Source: E44-bin88 sp034419075 (lineage in GTDB: Bacteria > Chloroflexota > Dehalococcoidia > Dehalococcoidales > BS750m-G39). From it: a DNA stretch of 64,000 nucleotides. The position numbers and the translations under genes were made by a program. Under the pieces are notes generated by a model that was not told the DNA's origin, searched no databases, and saw nothing but the letters and a program-made list of their open reading frames with translations. The stretch covers positions 1-64,000 of the forward strand of contig DAOULR010000010.1 in the NCBI GenBank assembly GCA_034419075.1, given 5' to 3'. Positions 25,763-33,903 of the stretch are shown here, piece by piece; the stretch's first letter is position 1, and each line of letters starts with the position of its first letter.

Positions 25763-26110
25763 TCAAGCAAGTCTGCCGTAAGGCCCCGTCCAGGTGTCGG
25801 CAATTTCTAGGAATTTGACGTATCCCTTTTCTTTTATAAATTCGACCGACTGCCTGTATTTCTTATATTTATACCCTTTTTTGTTATAAAGACCTTGGAT
25901 TATTTCGCAATGGGGATAATCAGCGCAGTCGGCGCAGGTTTCAAATCCTCTATCTCTGAAGCAGCAAACCTTAATCTTACATCTAGCCTTATTTATATCT
26001 CTTTCCCCATTTTCGTATCCCAGTTTGCAGCCACGGCAGATGCCCCCTGTAGTAGAGGCACGACAGGTCTTACAATACGCGCCGCAACACCCGATTTCTC
26101 TTAGTGACAT
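25763..26110 (-). CDS. DUF3795 cysteine-rich protein
   Basis: A 115-residue protein with many cysteines in pairs: CCGAYCKTC, GGICRGC, CKIKVCCFRDRG, CADCADYPHC. This matches DUF3795, a small family found in anaerobes, presumably metal or zinc binding. The C-terminal third (KKYRQSVEFIKEKGY) is a helix without cysteines. It converges with the DUF169 gene and lies 22 bases after the PAC2 gene. Function unknown. Confidence 0.8.
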   Translation of the reverse strand: MSLREIGCCGAYCKTCRASTTGGICRGCKLGYENGERDINKARCKIKVCCFRDRGFETCADCADYPHCEIIQGLYNKKGYKYKKYRQSVEFIKEKGYVKFLEIADTWTGPYGRLA

Positions 26111-26131
26111 GGCAATGGAATCCTTATCGCC

Positions 26132-27178
26132 TCAAACCTGATAGCCGAGCAGGCTCATGATTTCTTCGCCGTATTTGCGCATTATCAGGAGTCGGTCCGA
26201 GCTGCCCAGCTGTTGCACCGCCAGCCTGAGCGCCTGAACTCTGACGGGGTTGGTTTTAGCCTGGGCATAGAGCTCCTCGATGAACTTGAGCGAGGCGGGC
26301 AGTTCTACCTTGGAGGGTAGCAGCCCACTGTCTTTAGACACCTGACGACCGCGCTCAGCCAGCACATCTAGGTAGTTGAGAAAATCAATCACCCTTTCGT
26401 CGTCGGATTCCCGTAGTTCGGCGAGCTGTTCTTCTGTGCGCTTGTCTTCCTCGACGAGCAGTATGTCCAGGTCGGAGAGGTCAGGGGCTTCGATTTCGAG
26501 CATCTGGCACAGAGCCTTAATTAATGCAAGACAGGCCCGGATGTTTCTCTCCTCAGGCTTGTAGGCGGGTATCTCGCTGACCAGCCCGATGGCGTCGATG
26601 TTCTTGCTCTTGGCCATACCCAACAGCCAGGCGTTCAGGTTGTGAGCGATGTTCATCGGCGGGGCGTCGGCGATACGGCGGCGGTGGAGGTACCGGCGCA
26701 GCTCCTGGCTGGTGGCCGAGCCGTAGAGGGTGGGCTCAGCGAGGTGGTGGATATCGGCCAGAAAAGCGCCGGGCATATACAACCTTTTCAGCCCGAAGCC
26801 CTTGGCCGCCTCCAGCACATAGTCGGCCAGCTCGGGCACCTTGCCGGGGAGGGGGTGGGTATTGCCGACGAAGAAAATGATGTCGTGGCGCTGGCCTGCC
26901 TGCCAGTAGTAAAACTGGTTTTGGGGCTTATGTCCCCATGGTTCTGGGGGGGCGATGTCGATCAGCCCGTCGTGGAGGGTGAAGCTGTAGGGAGGGGTGA
27001 AAAAATCACCGGGCTCAATCTCGGCGAAGAGCTCCGCCCCCAGCTTTTCCTGGAGGTAGCTGGCCACTCTTAAGCCCACGTTGGCCGTGCCCGGGCCGGC
27101 CGCCACCAGAAAGGGCTCTTTTAGCTCTGGTCTGTGGTGAATCTTTAATAGTTTTTCGTCCGGCTTCATCCCTGTCAT
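26132..27178 (-). CDS. PAC2 family protein (proteasome-assembly-chaperone-like)
   Basis: A 348-residue protein with the PAC2 fold landmarks LVAAGPGTANVGLRVASYL, HDIIFFVGNTHPL, GFGLKRLYMPGAFLADIHH and MAKSKNIDAIGLVSEIPAY. Bacterial and archaeal PAC2 proteins are of unknown function. It is the last gene of the leftward ORP-like cluster. Two starts are possible: ATG at 27178 with GGAG upstream, or ATG at 27169, which sits seven bases after a TGATATAAT element and could be a leaderless start. Confidence 0.75.
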   Translation of the reverse strand: MTGMKPDEKLLKIHHRPELKEPFLVAAGPGTANVGLRVASYLQEKLGAELFAEIEPGDFFTPPYSFTLHDGLIDIAPPEPWGHKPQNQFYYWQAGQRHDIIFFVGNTHPLPGKVPELADYVLEAAKGFGLKRLYMPGAFLADIHHLAEPTLYGSATSQELRRYLHRRRIADAPPMNIAHNLNAWLLGMAKSKNIDAIGLVSEIPAYKPEERNIRACLALIKALCQMLEIEAPDLSDLDILLVEEDKRTEEQLAELRESDDERVIDFLNYLDVLAERGRQVSKDSGLLPSKVELPASLKFIEELYAQAKTNPVRVQALRLAVQQLGSSDRLLIMRKYGEEIMSLLGYQV

Positions 27179-27228
27179 TATATCATCTCCGCGAGTTTGA
27201 GTGATTATCCTTGTCCCGGTCTGACGGT

Positions 27229-27459
27229 CTAGTCCCAGATGTCGGCCATCGGCCGCTGGAATGGGTCGACGGCGCTGGGCATTTTGTCGGGTTTCCAGAC
27301 GGGTTCCAGGGGTTTGTTCTTAGCGGCGGCTTCATCCGCGTTTTCCAGGTGCCCCCGATAGCTCTTGTTGAAACAGAGATAATAGTGTCGGCCTCGGTAG
27401 AGGGGACACTCATGGCACAGTTTCCCGGAGAAGGGGCATAACATCTTCTCTTTAGCCAT
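27229..27459 (-). CDS. Small cysteine-containing protein of unknown function
   Basis: 76 residues beginning MAKEKMLCPFSGKLCHECPLYRG; three cysteines in C-x6-C-x2-C and a fourth in HYYLCFN may bind zinc or an Fe-S cluster. The C-terminal half is Pro/Lys-rich without motif. The ATG at 27459 has GGAG six bases upstream, preferable to a TTG at 27471. It lies between the MinD-type ATPase and the PAC2 gene and probably belongs to that operon. Confidence 0.6.
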   Translation of the reverse strand: MAKEKMLCPFSGKLCHECPLYRGRHYYLCFNKSYRGHLENADEAAAKNKPLEPVWKPDKMPSAVDPFQRPMADIWD

Positions 27460-27471
27460 CCTTGTCTCCAA

Positions 27472-28323
27472 TCAGGGGCGGGAGATTGCCTCCCAAAGCC
27501 CCTCTATCTCCCGCGAGACCGCGCCGTCGGCGTATTCCACCACGGGCAAGCCGCGGACGATGGCCTCGGTTACGACATTATCGAAGGGGATTTTGGCCGC
27601 CACCCCGATGCCCTGGCTTTTACAGTAGTCTTCGATGCGGCGGCTGTTCTCCTCGTTCAAATCATATTTGTTGATGGCGACGGTGGCGGGCACGCTGAAG
27701 TGACGACTGACGCCCAGCACCCTTTCCAGGTCGTGTATCCCGGAGAGCGTGGGCTCGGCCACCATGAGCGCCAGGCTGGCCCCTGACAGCGATGATATAA
27801 CCGGGCAGCCGATACCAGGTGGGCCGTCGCTGATAATGCAATCAAAGCCACGCTCTTCGGTGATGCGCCTGGCTTCTTGCCTGACCTGAGCCACCAGCTT
27901 GCCCGAATTCTCCTGGGCGATGCCGAGACGTGCGTGGACCAGCGGCCCGTATCTGGTGTCGGAGACAAACCAATGCCCCGACATATTCTCTTTCATAGTT
28001 ATGGCGTCCATTGGGCATATGTGGGCGCAGAAGCCGCAGCCTTCGCAGGCTATGGGGTTGACCTTATAGTCTCTAACGGCCTCGAAGCGGCACAAGTCCT
28101 GACATAGCCCGCACTCCGTGCATTTTGCCTCGTCGATTTGGGCGAGCTGGCCACTCCAGAAATCGTTTTCCTGATTTACTGTGGGCTTGAGCAGCAGATG
28201 AAGGTCGGCGGCGTCCACGTCGCAATCGGCCAGTACCTTGCCCTTGGCCAGCGCCGCCAGCGAGCCGACGAGGCTGGTCTTGCCGGTGCCGCCTTTACCG
28301 CTTAAGACTACGATCTCTCGCAT
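27472..28323 (-). CDS. MinD/Mrp-type P-loop ATPase with 2[4Fe-4S] ferredoxin domain (ORP-type, first)
   Basis: 283 residues. The deviant Walker A KGGTGKT is at residues 10-16, the inserted ferredoxin domain has C-x2-C-x2-C-x3-C in CTECGLCQDLC and again in CEGCGFCAHICP, and SDGPPGIGCPV is the switch II region. Pairs of such ATPases are encoded in ORP operons and act in metal-sulfur cluster assembly. Its start overlaps the end of the sister gene by 29 bases. Confidence 0.85.
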   Translation of the reverse strand: MREIVVLSGKGGTGKTSLVGSLAALAKGKVLADCDVDAADLHLLLKPTVNQENDFWSGQLAQIDEAKCTECGLCQDLCRFEAVRDYKVNPIACEGCGFCAHICPMDAITMKENMSGHWFVSDTRYGPLVHARLGIAQENSGKLVAQVRQEARRITEERGFDCIISDGPPGIGCPVISSLSGASLALMVAEPTLSGIHDLERVLGVSRHFSVPATVAINKYDLNEENSRRIEDYCKSQGIGVAAKIPFDNVVTEAIVRGLPVVEYADGAVSREIEGLWEAISRP

Positions 28324-29161
28324 CCACTATCTCCTTAATCCTCTCAAAAAGCTCGATGAATTTTTCTTTCCACTCGGGCATGCCCTCGACCAGCGTTATC
28401 CCTCGAGAGTACAGTCGGGCAATCTCGGTGTCCAGTGGTATGGTGAGCAGTATGGGTATATTTTCGCTACGGCAATAATCCTCGACACTGTCGTCGCCGA
28501 CACCGGCGCGGTTGAGGACGACGCCGCAGTCTATGCCCAGCTGCCGCACCGTCTCCACGGCCAGGACGAGGTCGTTGAGGCCGAAGGGGGTGGGCTCGGT
28601 GACCAGCAGGCAGAAGTCGCTATCTTTAATGGCCTCAACCACCGGGCAGGATGTCCCCGGCGGGCTGTCGATAATGGTTAAGCCTTCACTATCGGCATAC
28701 TTTTTCACCATCCTGATTACGGGCGAGGCCATGGCCTCGCCCACGGTGAGCCGGCCCTGGACGAAATCAATGCCGTCGGCGTTGCCCCGCTCCACCACGC
28801 CCATCTCTCTATTTTCCTCGGAGACTGCCCTTTCCGGGCAGAGATAGCTGCAGGCACCACAGCCGTGGCAGAGCTCGGGGAAGGTGAGCACGTGCTCGCC
28901 GAGGACGGCGATGGCGTTGTAGGCGCAGACCTCGGCGCACCTAGCGCAGCGGTTGCATTTGGTCTCGTCTATCTTGGGGACGGGGATAAAGACGGGCTGG
29001 CGGCCACTGATATCGGGTTTAAGGAACACGTGGTCGTTGGGCTCCTCGACATCGCCATCGAGAAGCCTTACCTTGCGGTTATCCTTTAGGGCCAGGGCCA
29101 GGCTGGTGGCGACCAGCGTCTTGCCCGTGCCGCCTTTACCACTGGCGATTGAGATTAACAT
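28295..29161 (-). CDS. MinD/Mrp-type P-loop ATPase with 2[4Fe-4S] ferredoxin domain (ORP-type, second)
   Basis: A 288-residue paralogue of the preceding ATPase: KGGTGKT at the N-terminus, CNRCARCAEVC and CHGCGACSYLCPE ferredoxin motifs, and IIDSPPGTSCPV. The two probably work as a heterodimer. It abuts the zinc-ribbon gene upstream with no gap, so the whole group should be one transcript. Confidence 0.85.
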   Translation of the reverse strand: MLISIASGKGGTGKTLVATSLALALKDNRKVRLLDGDVEEPNDHVFLKPDISGRQPVFIPVPKIDETKCNRCARCAEVCAYNAIAVLGEHVLTFPELCHGCGACSYLCPERAVSEENREMGVVERGNADGIDFVQGRLTVGEAMASPVIRMVKKYADSEGLTIIDSPPGTSCPVVEAIKDSDFCLLVTEPTPFGLNDLVLAVETVRQLGIDCGVVLNRAGVGDDSVEDYCRSENIPILLTIPLDTEIARLYSRGITLVEGMPEWKEKFIELFERIKEIVDARDRSLKR

Positions 29162-29377
29162 TTAGGCTCTGGTCATCTTGGCCCCGCAATTAGGGCATTT
29201 GATATCGTAGCAGGGGACGCCTCTCTGGTGCGGCGCTTTTGTTCCGCAGGCGGGACAGACGCATTCGCCGTTGGGACCAGCGCCGGGGCGATTGCCCCCC
29301 ATCCGGCCCCTGCCGCCGCCTCGGCCTGTTCCCGGGCCGCTTCCCCAGGGAGGGCCCATTCCATCTCCTCTAGGCAT
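29162..29377 (-). CDS. Glycine-rich zinc-ribbon protein (DUF5320-like)
   Basis: 71 residues. The N-terminal half is Gly/Arg/Pro-rich (MPRGDGMGPPWGSGPGTG, like DUF5320 openings), and the C-terminal half has CPAC and CPNC separated by 21 residues, plus Cys38 and Cys55, a zinc-ribbon pattern. GGGAGG precedes the ATG. It abuts the second MinD-type ATPase gene. Small proteins of this kind accompany NifX/MinD clusters; role unknown. Confidence 0.65.
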   Translation of the reverse strand: MPRGDGMGPPWGSGPGTGRGGGRGRMGGNRPGAGPNGECVCPACGTKAPHQRGVPCYDIKCPNCGAKMTRA

Positions 29378-29436
29378 AGTTACACCTCCCCTGTAAACTG
29401 ACTAAGAATTTCTCTCTGGTTGAGCAATGCTGGCCA

Positions 29437-29811
29437 TTAACAATGCCCCAGTGTATCTGACTGTATCTTCACCTCGTCCCCATCCTTTAGCTCTGACTCA
29501 AGGCCGTGATCCAAAAGCACATAGTTCCGGCCGTTAACAAACACGTCGTAATCCAGTTTTATATCCTTGGTTATGGGGCAAATCGGCTCAAAATCGACGC
29601 CCGCTTGCTTGTAGCAAGCCCCTAATTCGGCGAGTATTGCTCTCAGCGTGTCACCTTCCACCTCTATTTCGGCAAACCCTTTCTCTCGGGCACCTGGCCA
29701 GGGGGCAAACAGGCCCGGTAGGGATGAGACAGAGCCTCCCGAAGCCACCTGCCCGTCATAATTAACCAGAATTCTCAATTGCTCGAAATGTGGAACTATG
29801 GCTATCCTCAT
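29437..29811 (-). CDS. MoaD/ThiS-like beta-grasp protein without terminal Gly-Gly
   Basis: 124 residues. The second half (DYDVFVNGRNYVLLDHGLE, then DGDEVKI) matches the MoaD/ThiS core. The protein ends TLGHC rather than GG, so it cannot carry a C-terminal thiocarboxylate in the usual way; the final Cys might substitute (speculation). The N-terminal half is longer than in standard MoaD. ATG at 29811 has GGGGAG five bases before it; the alternative GTG at 29817 overlaps the upstream stop codon. Confidence 0.55.
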   Translation of the reverse strand: MRIAIVPHFEQLRILVNYDGQVASGGSVSSLPGLFAPWPGAREKGFAEIEVEGDTLRAILAELGACYKQAGVDFEPICPITKDIKLDYDVFVNGRNYVLLDHGLESELKDGDEVKIQSDTLGHC

Positions 29812-29813
29812 GC

Positions 29814-30392
29814 TCACTCCCCTGAACTCTTATCTTTATTCTCCAGCTCTTCAATACGGCGTTGGATTTCGCTGAGCTGCTGGGCCAAGTCCTGCGACTG
29901 GGCCTTGAGCCCCTCGATTTCTTGGGTGGGGCTGTGGGTTGCCGAAGCCACGGGCGGGTTCATGCCATGGCCCATACAATGGCCTTTGCCTCCACCCATG
30001 CCTCGTCCCATACCGCCGCCCATGCCTCGCCCCATGCCGAAGCGGTCGGGCACGTTGGGCTGGAGGCTGGCTTTTAGCTTGCCGGTGCGGTAGCTTTCGA
30101 TGGCGTCTTCAACCTTGCCCGAGGCGCCGGTTATCATCTCGATGCCGGCAGCGGACAATACCTGATGGGCGTTGGGCCCGAGGTTGCCGGTGATAATGGC
30201 GGCAACGCCCTTTTGAGCAACCATCTGGGCGGCGGAGATGCCCGCCCCGCCCGAGGCCATGGCGCTGGCGTTATCAATCGCCTCGAATTCCATTGTTTCG
30301 GGGTCGGCGATAATGAAATAGGCGCAGCGCCCGAAGCGCGGGTCGACCTCGGCATCGAGGGTGGGCCCGTTAGCTGAAATAGCGATTTTCAT
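29814..30392 (-). CDS. NifX/NifB-type cluster-binding protein (ORP-like) with Gly/Met/His-rich tail
   Basis: 192 residues. Residues 1-110 form the dinitrogenase FeMo-cofactor/NifX domain (AEVDPRFGRCAYFIIAD, AAIITGNLGPNAHQVL). Residues about 117-147 are a low-complexity segment built from GMGRGMGGG units and ending in HCMGHGM, with clustered Met, His and one Cys. Residues 155-188 are a charged coiled coil. In ORP proteins this domain binds a Mo-Cu sulfide cluster; the Met/His tail could hold copper (inference). AAGGAGG precedes the ATG. Confidence 0.8.
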   Translation of the reverse strand: MKIAISANGPTLDAEVDPRFGRCAYFIIADPETMEFEAIDNASAMASGGAGISAAQMVAQKGVAAIITGNLGPNAHQVLSAAGIEMITGASGKVEDAIESYRTGKLKASLQPNVPDRFGMGRGMGGGMGRGMGGGKGHCMGHGMNPPVASATHSPTQEIEGLKAQSQDLAQQLSEIQRRIEELENKDKSSGE

Positions 30393-30428
30393 CGACTACC
30401 TCCTTATCCCTTCTTTCAAATAGTTGCG

Positions 30429-30878
30429 TTAGTCTGTTTTTAATCTTCTGCCCCGCCCGTGGCCCATCGGCCAGAGCGCCATGATTTCATCCGTGCGGCA
30501 GGTGGGGCAAAGCTCGGGCGGTTCCTTAATCATCTTTTCGAAGGGGACTTCCCACTCGTGGCCGTTGCCGCAGCGGAAGCGGCGCACTGTCATCTCGTAG
30601 TTCCCGCCTTCAATCCTTATCGCCTTGCCGTTGAGCAGGGCGTCGGCCATCTTCTGCCGCGCTGAGAGCAGTATGCGGGCAAAGGTGCTGCGTGATACCT
30701 TCATCTTCTGGGCGCAGCCGTCCTGTTCCAGTCCCTCAATATCCTTGAGCCGAATCGCCTCGGCTTCCTCCACGGAGAGGCGCACTTCCTCAAGGTTGGA
30801 CAGGGGCACGCCCGCCGGCTTGAAGTAGGTCACCTGCGGGATGGAGTCCACCCGCCGCCACATAGGTTGTCTTCCCAT
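30429..30878 (-). CDS. DUF134 family helix-turn-helix regulator
   Basis: 149 residues: N-terminal R-x-x-R-V-D-S-I-P motif of DUF134, then a sigma-factor-like HTH (LEQDGCAQKMKVSRSTFARIL), and a C-terminal zinc ribbon with C-x2-C in CPTC and Cys101. DUF134 genes usually sit beside NifX/MinD genes. It is the first gene of this leftward cluster and likely regulates it. Confidence 0.8.
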   Translation of the reverse strand: MGRQPMWRRVDSIPQVTYFKPAGVPLSNLEEVRLSVEEAEAIRLKDIEGLEQDGCAQKMKVSRSTFARILLSARQKMADALLNGKAIRIEGGNYEMTVRRFRCGNGHEWEVPFEKMIKEPPELCPTCRTDEIMALWPMGHGRGRRLKTD

Positions 30879-30982
30879 AAGCCTTTATCCTTAATTTTTA
30901 AGTCATAAGCCCATTAAGATAGCGATGATTGTTAGTTATTTCGGTCTTATGCTCATAATTATTCTATACCAGTGCTCCCCTG

Positions 30983-31013
30983 TTGTCAACCGAGGGGTGT
31001 TTTTTGGTATAAT
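30983..31013 (+). promoter_or_regulatory. Promoter for the 3beta-HSD-like gene, near-leaderless
   Basis: TTGTCA (30983-30988) and TATAAT (31008-31013) with a 19-base spacer; the ATG at 31025 follows the -10 by only 11 bases and no ribosome site is visible, so the leader would be about five bases. Confidence 0.45.
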
Positions 31014-31024
31014 TACCGTCAATA

Positions 31025-32035
31025 ATGATTGTAGTAACCGGCGCCGCGGGACATGTTGGCGCTAACCTGGTGCGTGCCCTGGCGGCTAAAGGAAGCCCTG
31101 TGCGCGCCCTCGTCCACCTTGACCGAAGGGCGCTGGAGGGGCTGGGTATAGAGGTCGTCGCGGGCGACATCCGCGACCCTGATTCCCTGCTCAAGGCCTT
31201 TGAGGGCGCCGAGGTGGTCTATCACCTGGCGGCGCTCATCTCCATAGCCACCGACCCTTGGTCACTGTTGGAGGCGGTCAACATTAACGGTACCCGCAAC
31301 GTGGTCGAGGCCTGTCTGAATTGCGGGGTGCGCCGCCTGGTTCATTTCAGTTCCATCCATACCCTGAGCGATACGGCCAGCGATATCCCCGTTGACGAGT
31401 CGAGTCCCTTGGTCGAATCCCAGCGCTACCCACCCTATGACCGTTCCAAGGCGATGGCGGAGAGAGAGGTGTCCCAGGGTATAGAAAAGGGGCTGGACGC
31501 CATTATCATCAGCCCCACGGCCATTGTTGGCCCCCACGACTACAAGCCGTCGCACTTCGGCGAGGCGTTGTTGAAGCTGGCCAACGGCAGCCTGCCCGCA
31601 CTGGTCAGCGGCGGTTTTAACTGGGTGGACGTGCGCGACGTCGTCAGGGGGGCGATGCGTGCTCAAGAGATAGCCCCCACCGGTGCCAAGTACCTTCTCT
31701 CTGGTCACTGGCTTTCACTGGGCGAGGTGGCCAAAATGGTGGAGGAGCTAACCGGCGTCAAGGCGCCCGGTTCGGTCTATCCGATGTGGCTGGCGCGAAT
31801 CGGCGCCCCCTTTGTCACCGCCTTTGACCGCCTGGCGCGACGGCGGCCGCTATATACCAGCGCCTCTCTGCAGGCGCTGCGCGGTCATCACAATATAAGT
31901 TACCAGAAGGCGAGCCGCGAGCTCGGCTACCAGCCGCGCCCCTTCCGCGAAACTCTCGTCGATACCCTGAAGTGGTTCGAGGCGGCGGGTAAGCTGGAGC
32001 ACCACTTAAAACTGGAAAAGGCGGGGGCAACTTGA
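31025..32035 (+). CDS. NAD-dependent epimerase/dehydratase (3beta-hydroxysteroid dehydrogenase-like extended SDR)
   Basis: A 336-residue extended SDR with TGAAGHVGANLV at the N-terminus (TGxxGxxG), VYHLAALIS, Ser in HFSSIHTL and catalytic YDRSK. The family includes dihydroflavonol reductases, hopanoid-associated HpnA and 3beta-hydroxysteroid dehydrogenases; the sequence alone does not choose between them. Its stop overlaps the start of the steroid 5alpha-reductase-like gene by four bases, which favours a ketone/alcohol step on a polycyclic or isoprenoid substrate. Confidence 0.8.
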   Translation: MIVVTGAAGHVGANLVRALAAKGSPVRALVHLDRRALEGLGIEVVAGDIRDPDSLLKAFEGAEVVYHLAALISIATDPWSLLEAVNINGTRNVVEACLNCGVRRLVHFSSIHTLSDTASDIPVDESSPLVESQRYPPYDRSKAMAEREVSQGIEKGLDAIIISPTAIVGPHDYKPSHFGEALLKLANGSLPALVSGGFNWVDVRDVVRGAMRAQEIAPTGAKYLLSGHWLSLGEVAKMVEELTGVKAPGSVYPMWLARIGAPFVTAFDRLARRRPLYTSASLQALRGHHNISYQKASRELGYQPRPFRETLVDTLKWFEAAGKLEHHLKLEKAGAT

Positions 32036-32793
32036 ACGAGCTGAGCTTTTTCAATGGGTTTATCATCGTCTGGTTTTGGCTGGCGGTCGTCGCCTTCCTG
32101 TCGCTGCTTTTCTTTCCCGCCCCCTACGGGCGCTATGTCCGCCGCAGCTGGGGCTTTGCCCTCAACAACCGGCTGGGCTGGATTATCATGGAATCGACGG
32201 CACCGCTGGCATTTGCCGCCTGCTTCTTTATCGGTGACAACGCCGTCACCGTGACCACGCTGGTCTTTCTGGTATTATGGGAGGCGCACTACCTGCACCG
32301 CGCCTTTATCTACCCCTTTAGCCTTCGCCTCCACAGACGGGGGGTGCCACTGGTCGTGCTCGGCGTCGTCTTGCTCTTCAACATTGCCAACGGTTACCTC
32401 AACGGCCGCTATCTCTTCAGCTTCTCCGACGGATACTCCAACCAGTGGCTGAGCGACCCGCGCTTTGTCATCGGGGCGGCGCTCTTCATCACAGGCTTTA
32501 TCATCAACCGGCGGGCCGATAACGTCCTGCGCAACCTTAGTAAGACGACTTCCTCGGGTTACAAGATTCCTTACGGTGGGCTTTACCGCTGGATATCCTG
32601 CCCCAACTACTTTGGCGAAATAGTTATCTGGACGGGCTGGGCGATAGCCACCTGGTCGCTGCCGGGGCTGGCCTTTGCTGTCTGGACGGCAGCCAACCTG
32701 GTGCCCCGCGCCCGTTCCCACCACGCCTGGTACCGGCAGCGTTTCCCCGATTATCCCTCCCGGAGACGTGCGCTCTTACCTGGCCTGTGGTAG
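32032..32793 (+). CDS. Steroid 5alpha-reductase-like integral membrane protein
   Basis: 253 residues, about six membrane segments. The C-terminal part has GGLYRWISCPNYFGEIVIW, ATWSLPGLAFA, then RSHHAWYRQRFPDYPSRRRA, which agree closely (from memory) with vertebrate SRD5A proteins. Those reduce the C4-C5 double bond of 3-oxo-4-ene steroids with NADPH. The start is TTG at 32032, overlapping the previous stop; no in-frame ATG fits. Steroid, sterol or polyprenal substrates are all possible. Confidence 0.8.
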   Translation: MNELSFFNGFIIVWFWLAVVAFLSLLFFPAPYGRYVRRSWGFALNNRLGWIIMESTAPLAFAACFFIGDNAVTVTTLVFLVLWEAHYLHRAFIYPFSLRLHRRGVPLVVLGVVLLFNIANGYLNGRYLFSFSDGYSNQWLSDPRFVIGAALFITGFIINRRADNVLRNLSKTTSSGYKIPYGGLYRWISCPNYFGEIVIWTGWAIATWSLPGLAFAVWTAANLVPRARSHHAWYRQRFPDYPSRRRALLPGLW

Positions 32794-32856
32794 CTGGGTT
32801 TCCCCCTCTGCAATATCGCCTGATTTGTGATACAATTTCCTTTAAAGGAGTGAACT

Positions 32857-33276
32857 ATGATCTGCCCCACCTGCCATGAGCTAATGATAGTCGTCGAGCA
32901 GGACAAGATTGAGCTGGACCACTGCACCAGTTGCCGCGGGGTCTGGTTCGACGCGGGAGAGCTAGAGCTGATGCTGGAGAGGATGGGACTGGAGAGCGGT
33001 GCCCTGACAATGGCACAGATAATGGATTTGCCTGACGCCGAGACTAAAGAGAAAAAGCGGCGCTGTCCCATCTGCAGGCGGAAGATGAAAAAGGTGTACA
33101 TCGGCAAGGACCAGGAGGTGCTCATCGATGTCTGCGGGTGGGGGGATGGGCTCTGGTTCGACGGCGGCGAGGTGCGCCAGATTATAGAGCAATGCTCAGC
33201 TAAGCCAAGTGCTAAAGCGGGCTCCGAGGAGCGCGTTCTCAGCTTTTTGGGGGATACCTTTAAGGCCGAAAAATAG
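32857..33276 (+). CDS. TFIIB-type zinc-finger protein (zf-TFIIB, two copies)
   Basis: 139 residues with two related zinc-binding segments. The first is MICPTCHELM ... DHCTSCRGVWFDAGELE; the second is RCPICRRKMKKVYI ... CGWGDGLWFDGGEV, where the second Cys pair is partly lost (one Cys before GWG). AAAGGAG is found before the ATG. Zf-TFIIB proteins of this size are widespread and of unknown function. It precedes lemA and htpX on the same strand. Confidence 0.75.
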   Translation: MICPTCHELMIVVEQDKIELDHCTSCRGVWFDAGELELMLERMGLESGALTMAQIMDLPDAETKEKKRRCPICRRKMKKVYIGKDQEVLIDVCGWGDGLWFDGGEVRQIIEQCSAKPSAKAGSEERVLSFLGDTFKAEK

Positions 33277-33321
33277 TCGGGTATAGGCTCTGGTTTTAAA
33301 TAAACCATTAAGGAGGTTACG

Positions 33322-33885
33322 ATGATTGCAGTCTATATTGTCGGCGGTATTGTGGTCATACTCTTCCTCATTTTCATTGTCACCTACAACAGCCTCGTCG
33401 GGCTGCGCAACCAGATGCGCAACGCCTGGGCGCAGATAGACGTCCAGCTCAAGCGGCGCCATGACCTCATTCCCAACCTGGTGGAGACGGTTAAGGGGTA
33501 TAAGATACACGAAAGGGAGACGCTGGAGGCGGTAACCAAGGCGCGCAACCTGGCGCAGAGCCTGGCCAGCGCCGGTGCCGCCGCCCGTTCCAAGGCGGAG
33601 GACGCGCTGGGTGGCGCCCTCTCCAAGCTGCTGGCGGTGGTGGAAAACTACCCCGACCTGAAGGCGAACCAGAACTTCCTGGCCCTCCAGGAGGAGCTGG
33701 CCTCGACAGAGAACAAGATAAGCTTTTCCCGCCAGTATTACAACGATTCTGTGCTGCGGATGAACAACAAGGTCCAGATGTTTCCCTCTAACGTGGTCGC
33801 CGCCATGACCAACTTCAAGATGGGCGAGTTCTTCGAGGTTACGGTGACCGAGGAGAGGGAAGCACCCAAAGTTAGTTTTACATAA
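33322..33885 (+). CDS. lemA: LemA family membrane protein
   Basis: 187 residues: an N-terminal membrane segment (IVGGIVVILFLIFIVTYNSLV) and a cytoplasmic four-helix LemA domain with NAWAQIDVQLKRRHDLIPNLVETVKGY, ENYPDLKANQNFLALQEEL and YYNDSVLRMN. AGGAGG precedes the ATG. LemA genes commonly sit directly before HtpX-like protease genes, as here (18 bases apart). Confidence 0.9.
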   Translation: MIAVYIVGGIVVILFLIFIVTYNSLVGLRNQMRNAWAQIDVQLKRRHDLIPNLVETVKGYKIHERETLEAVTKARNLAQSLASAGAAARSKAEDALGGALSKLLAVVENYPDLKANQNFLALQEELASTENKISFSRQYYNDSVLRMNNKVQMFPSNVVAAMTNFKMGEFFEVTVTEEREAPKVSFT

Positions 33886-33903
33886 AAGAGAACGATTTAA
33901 GAT

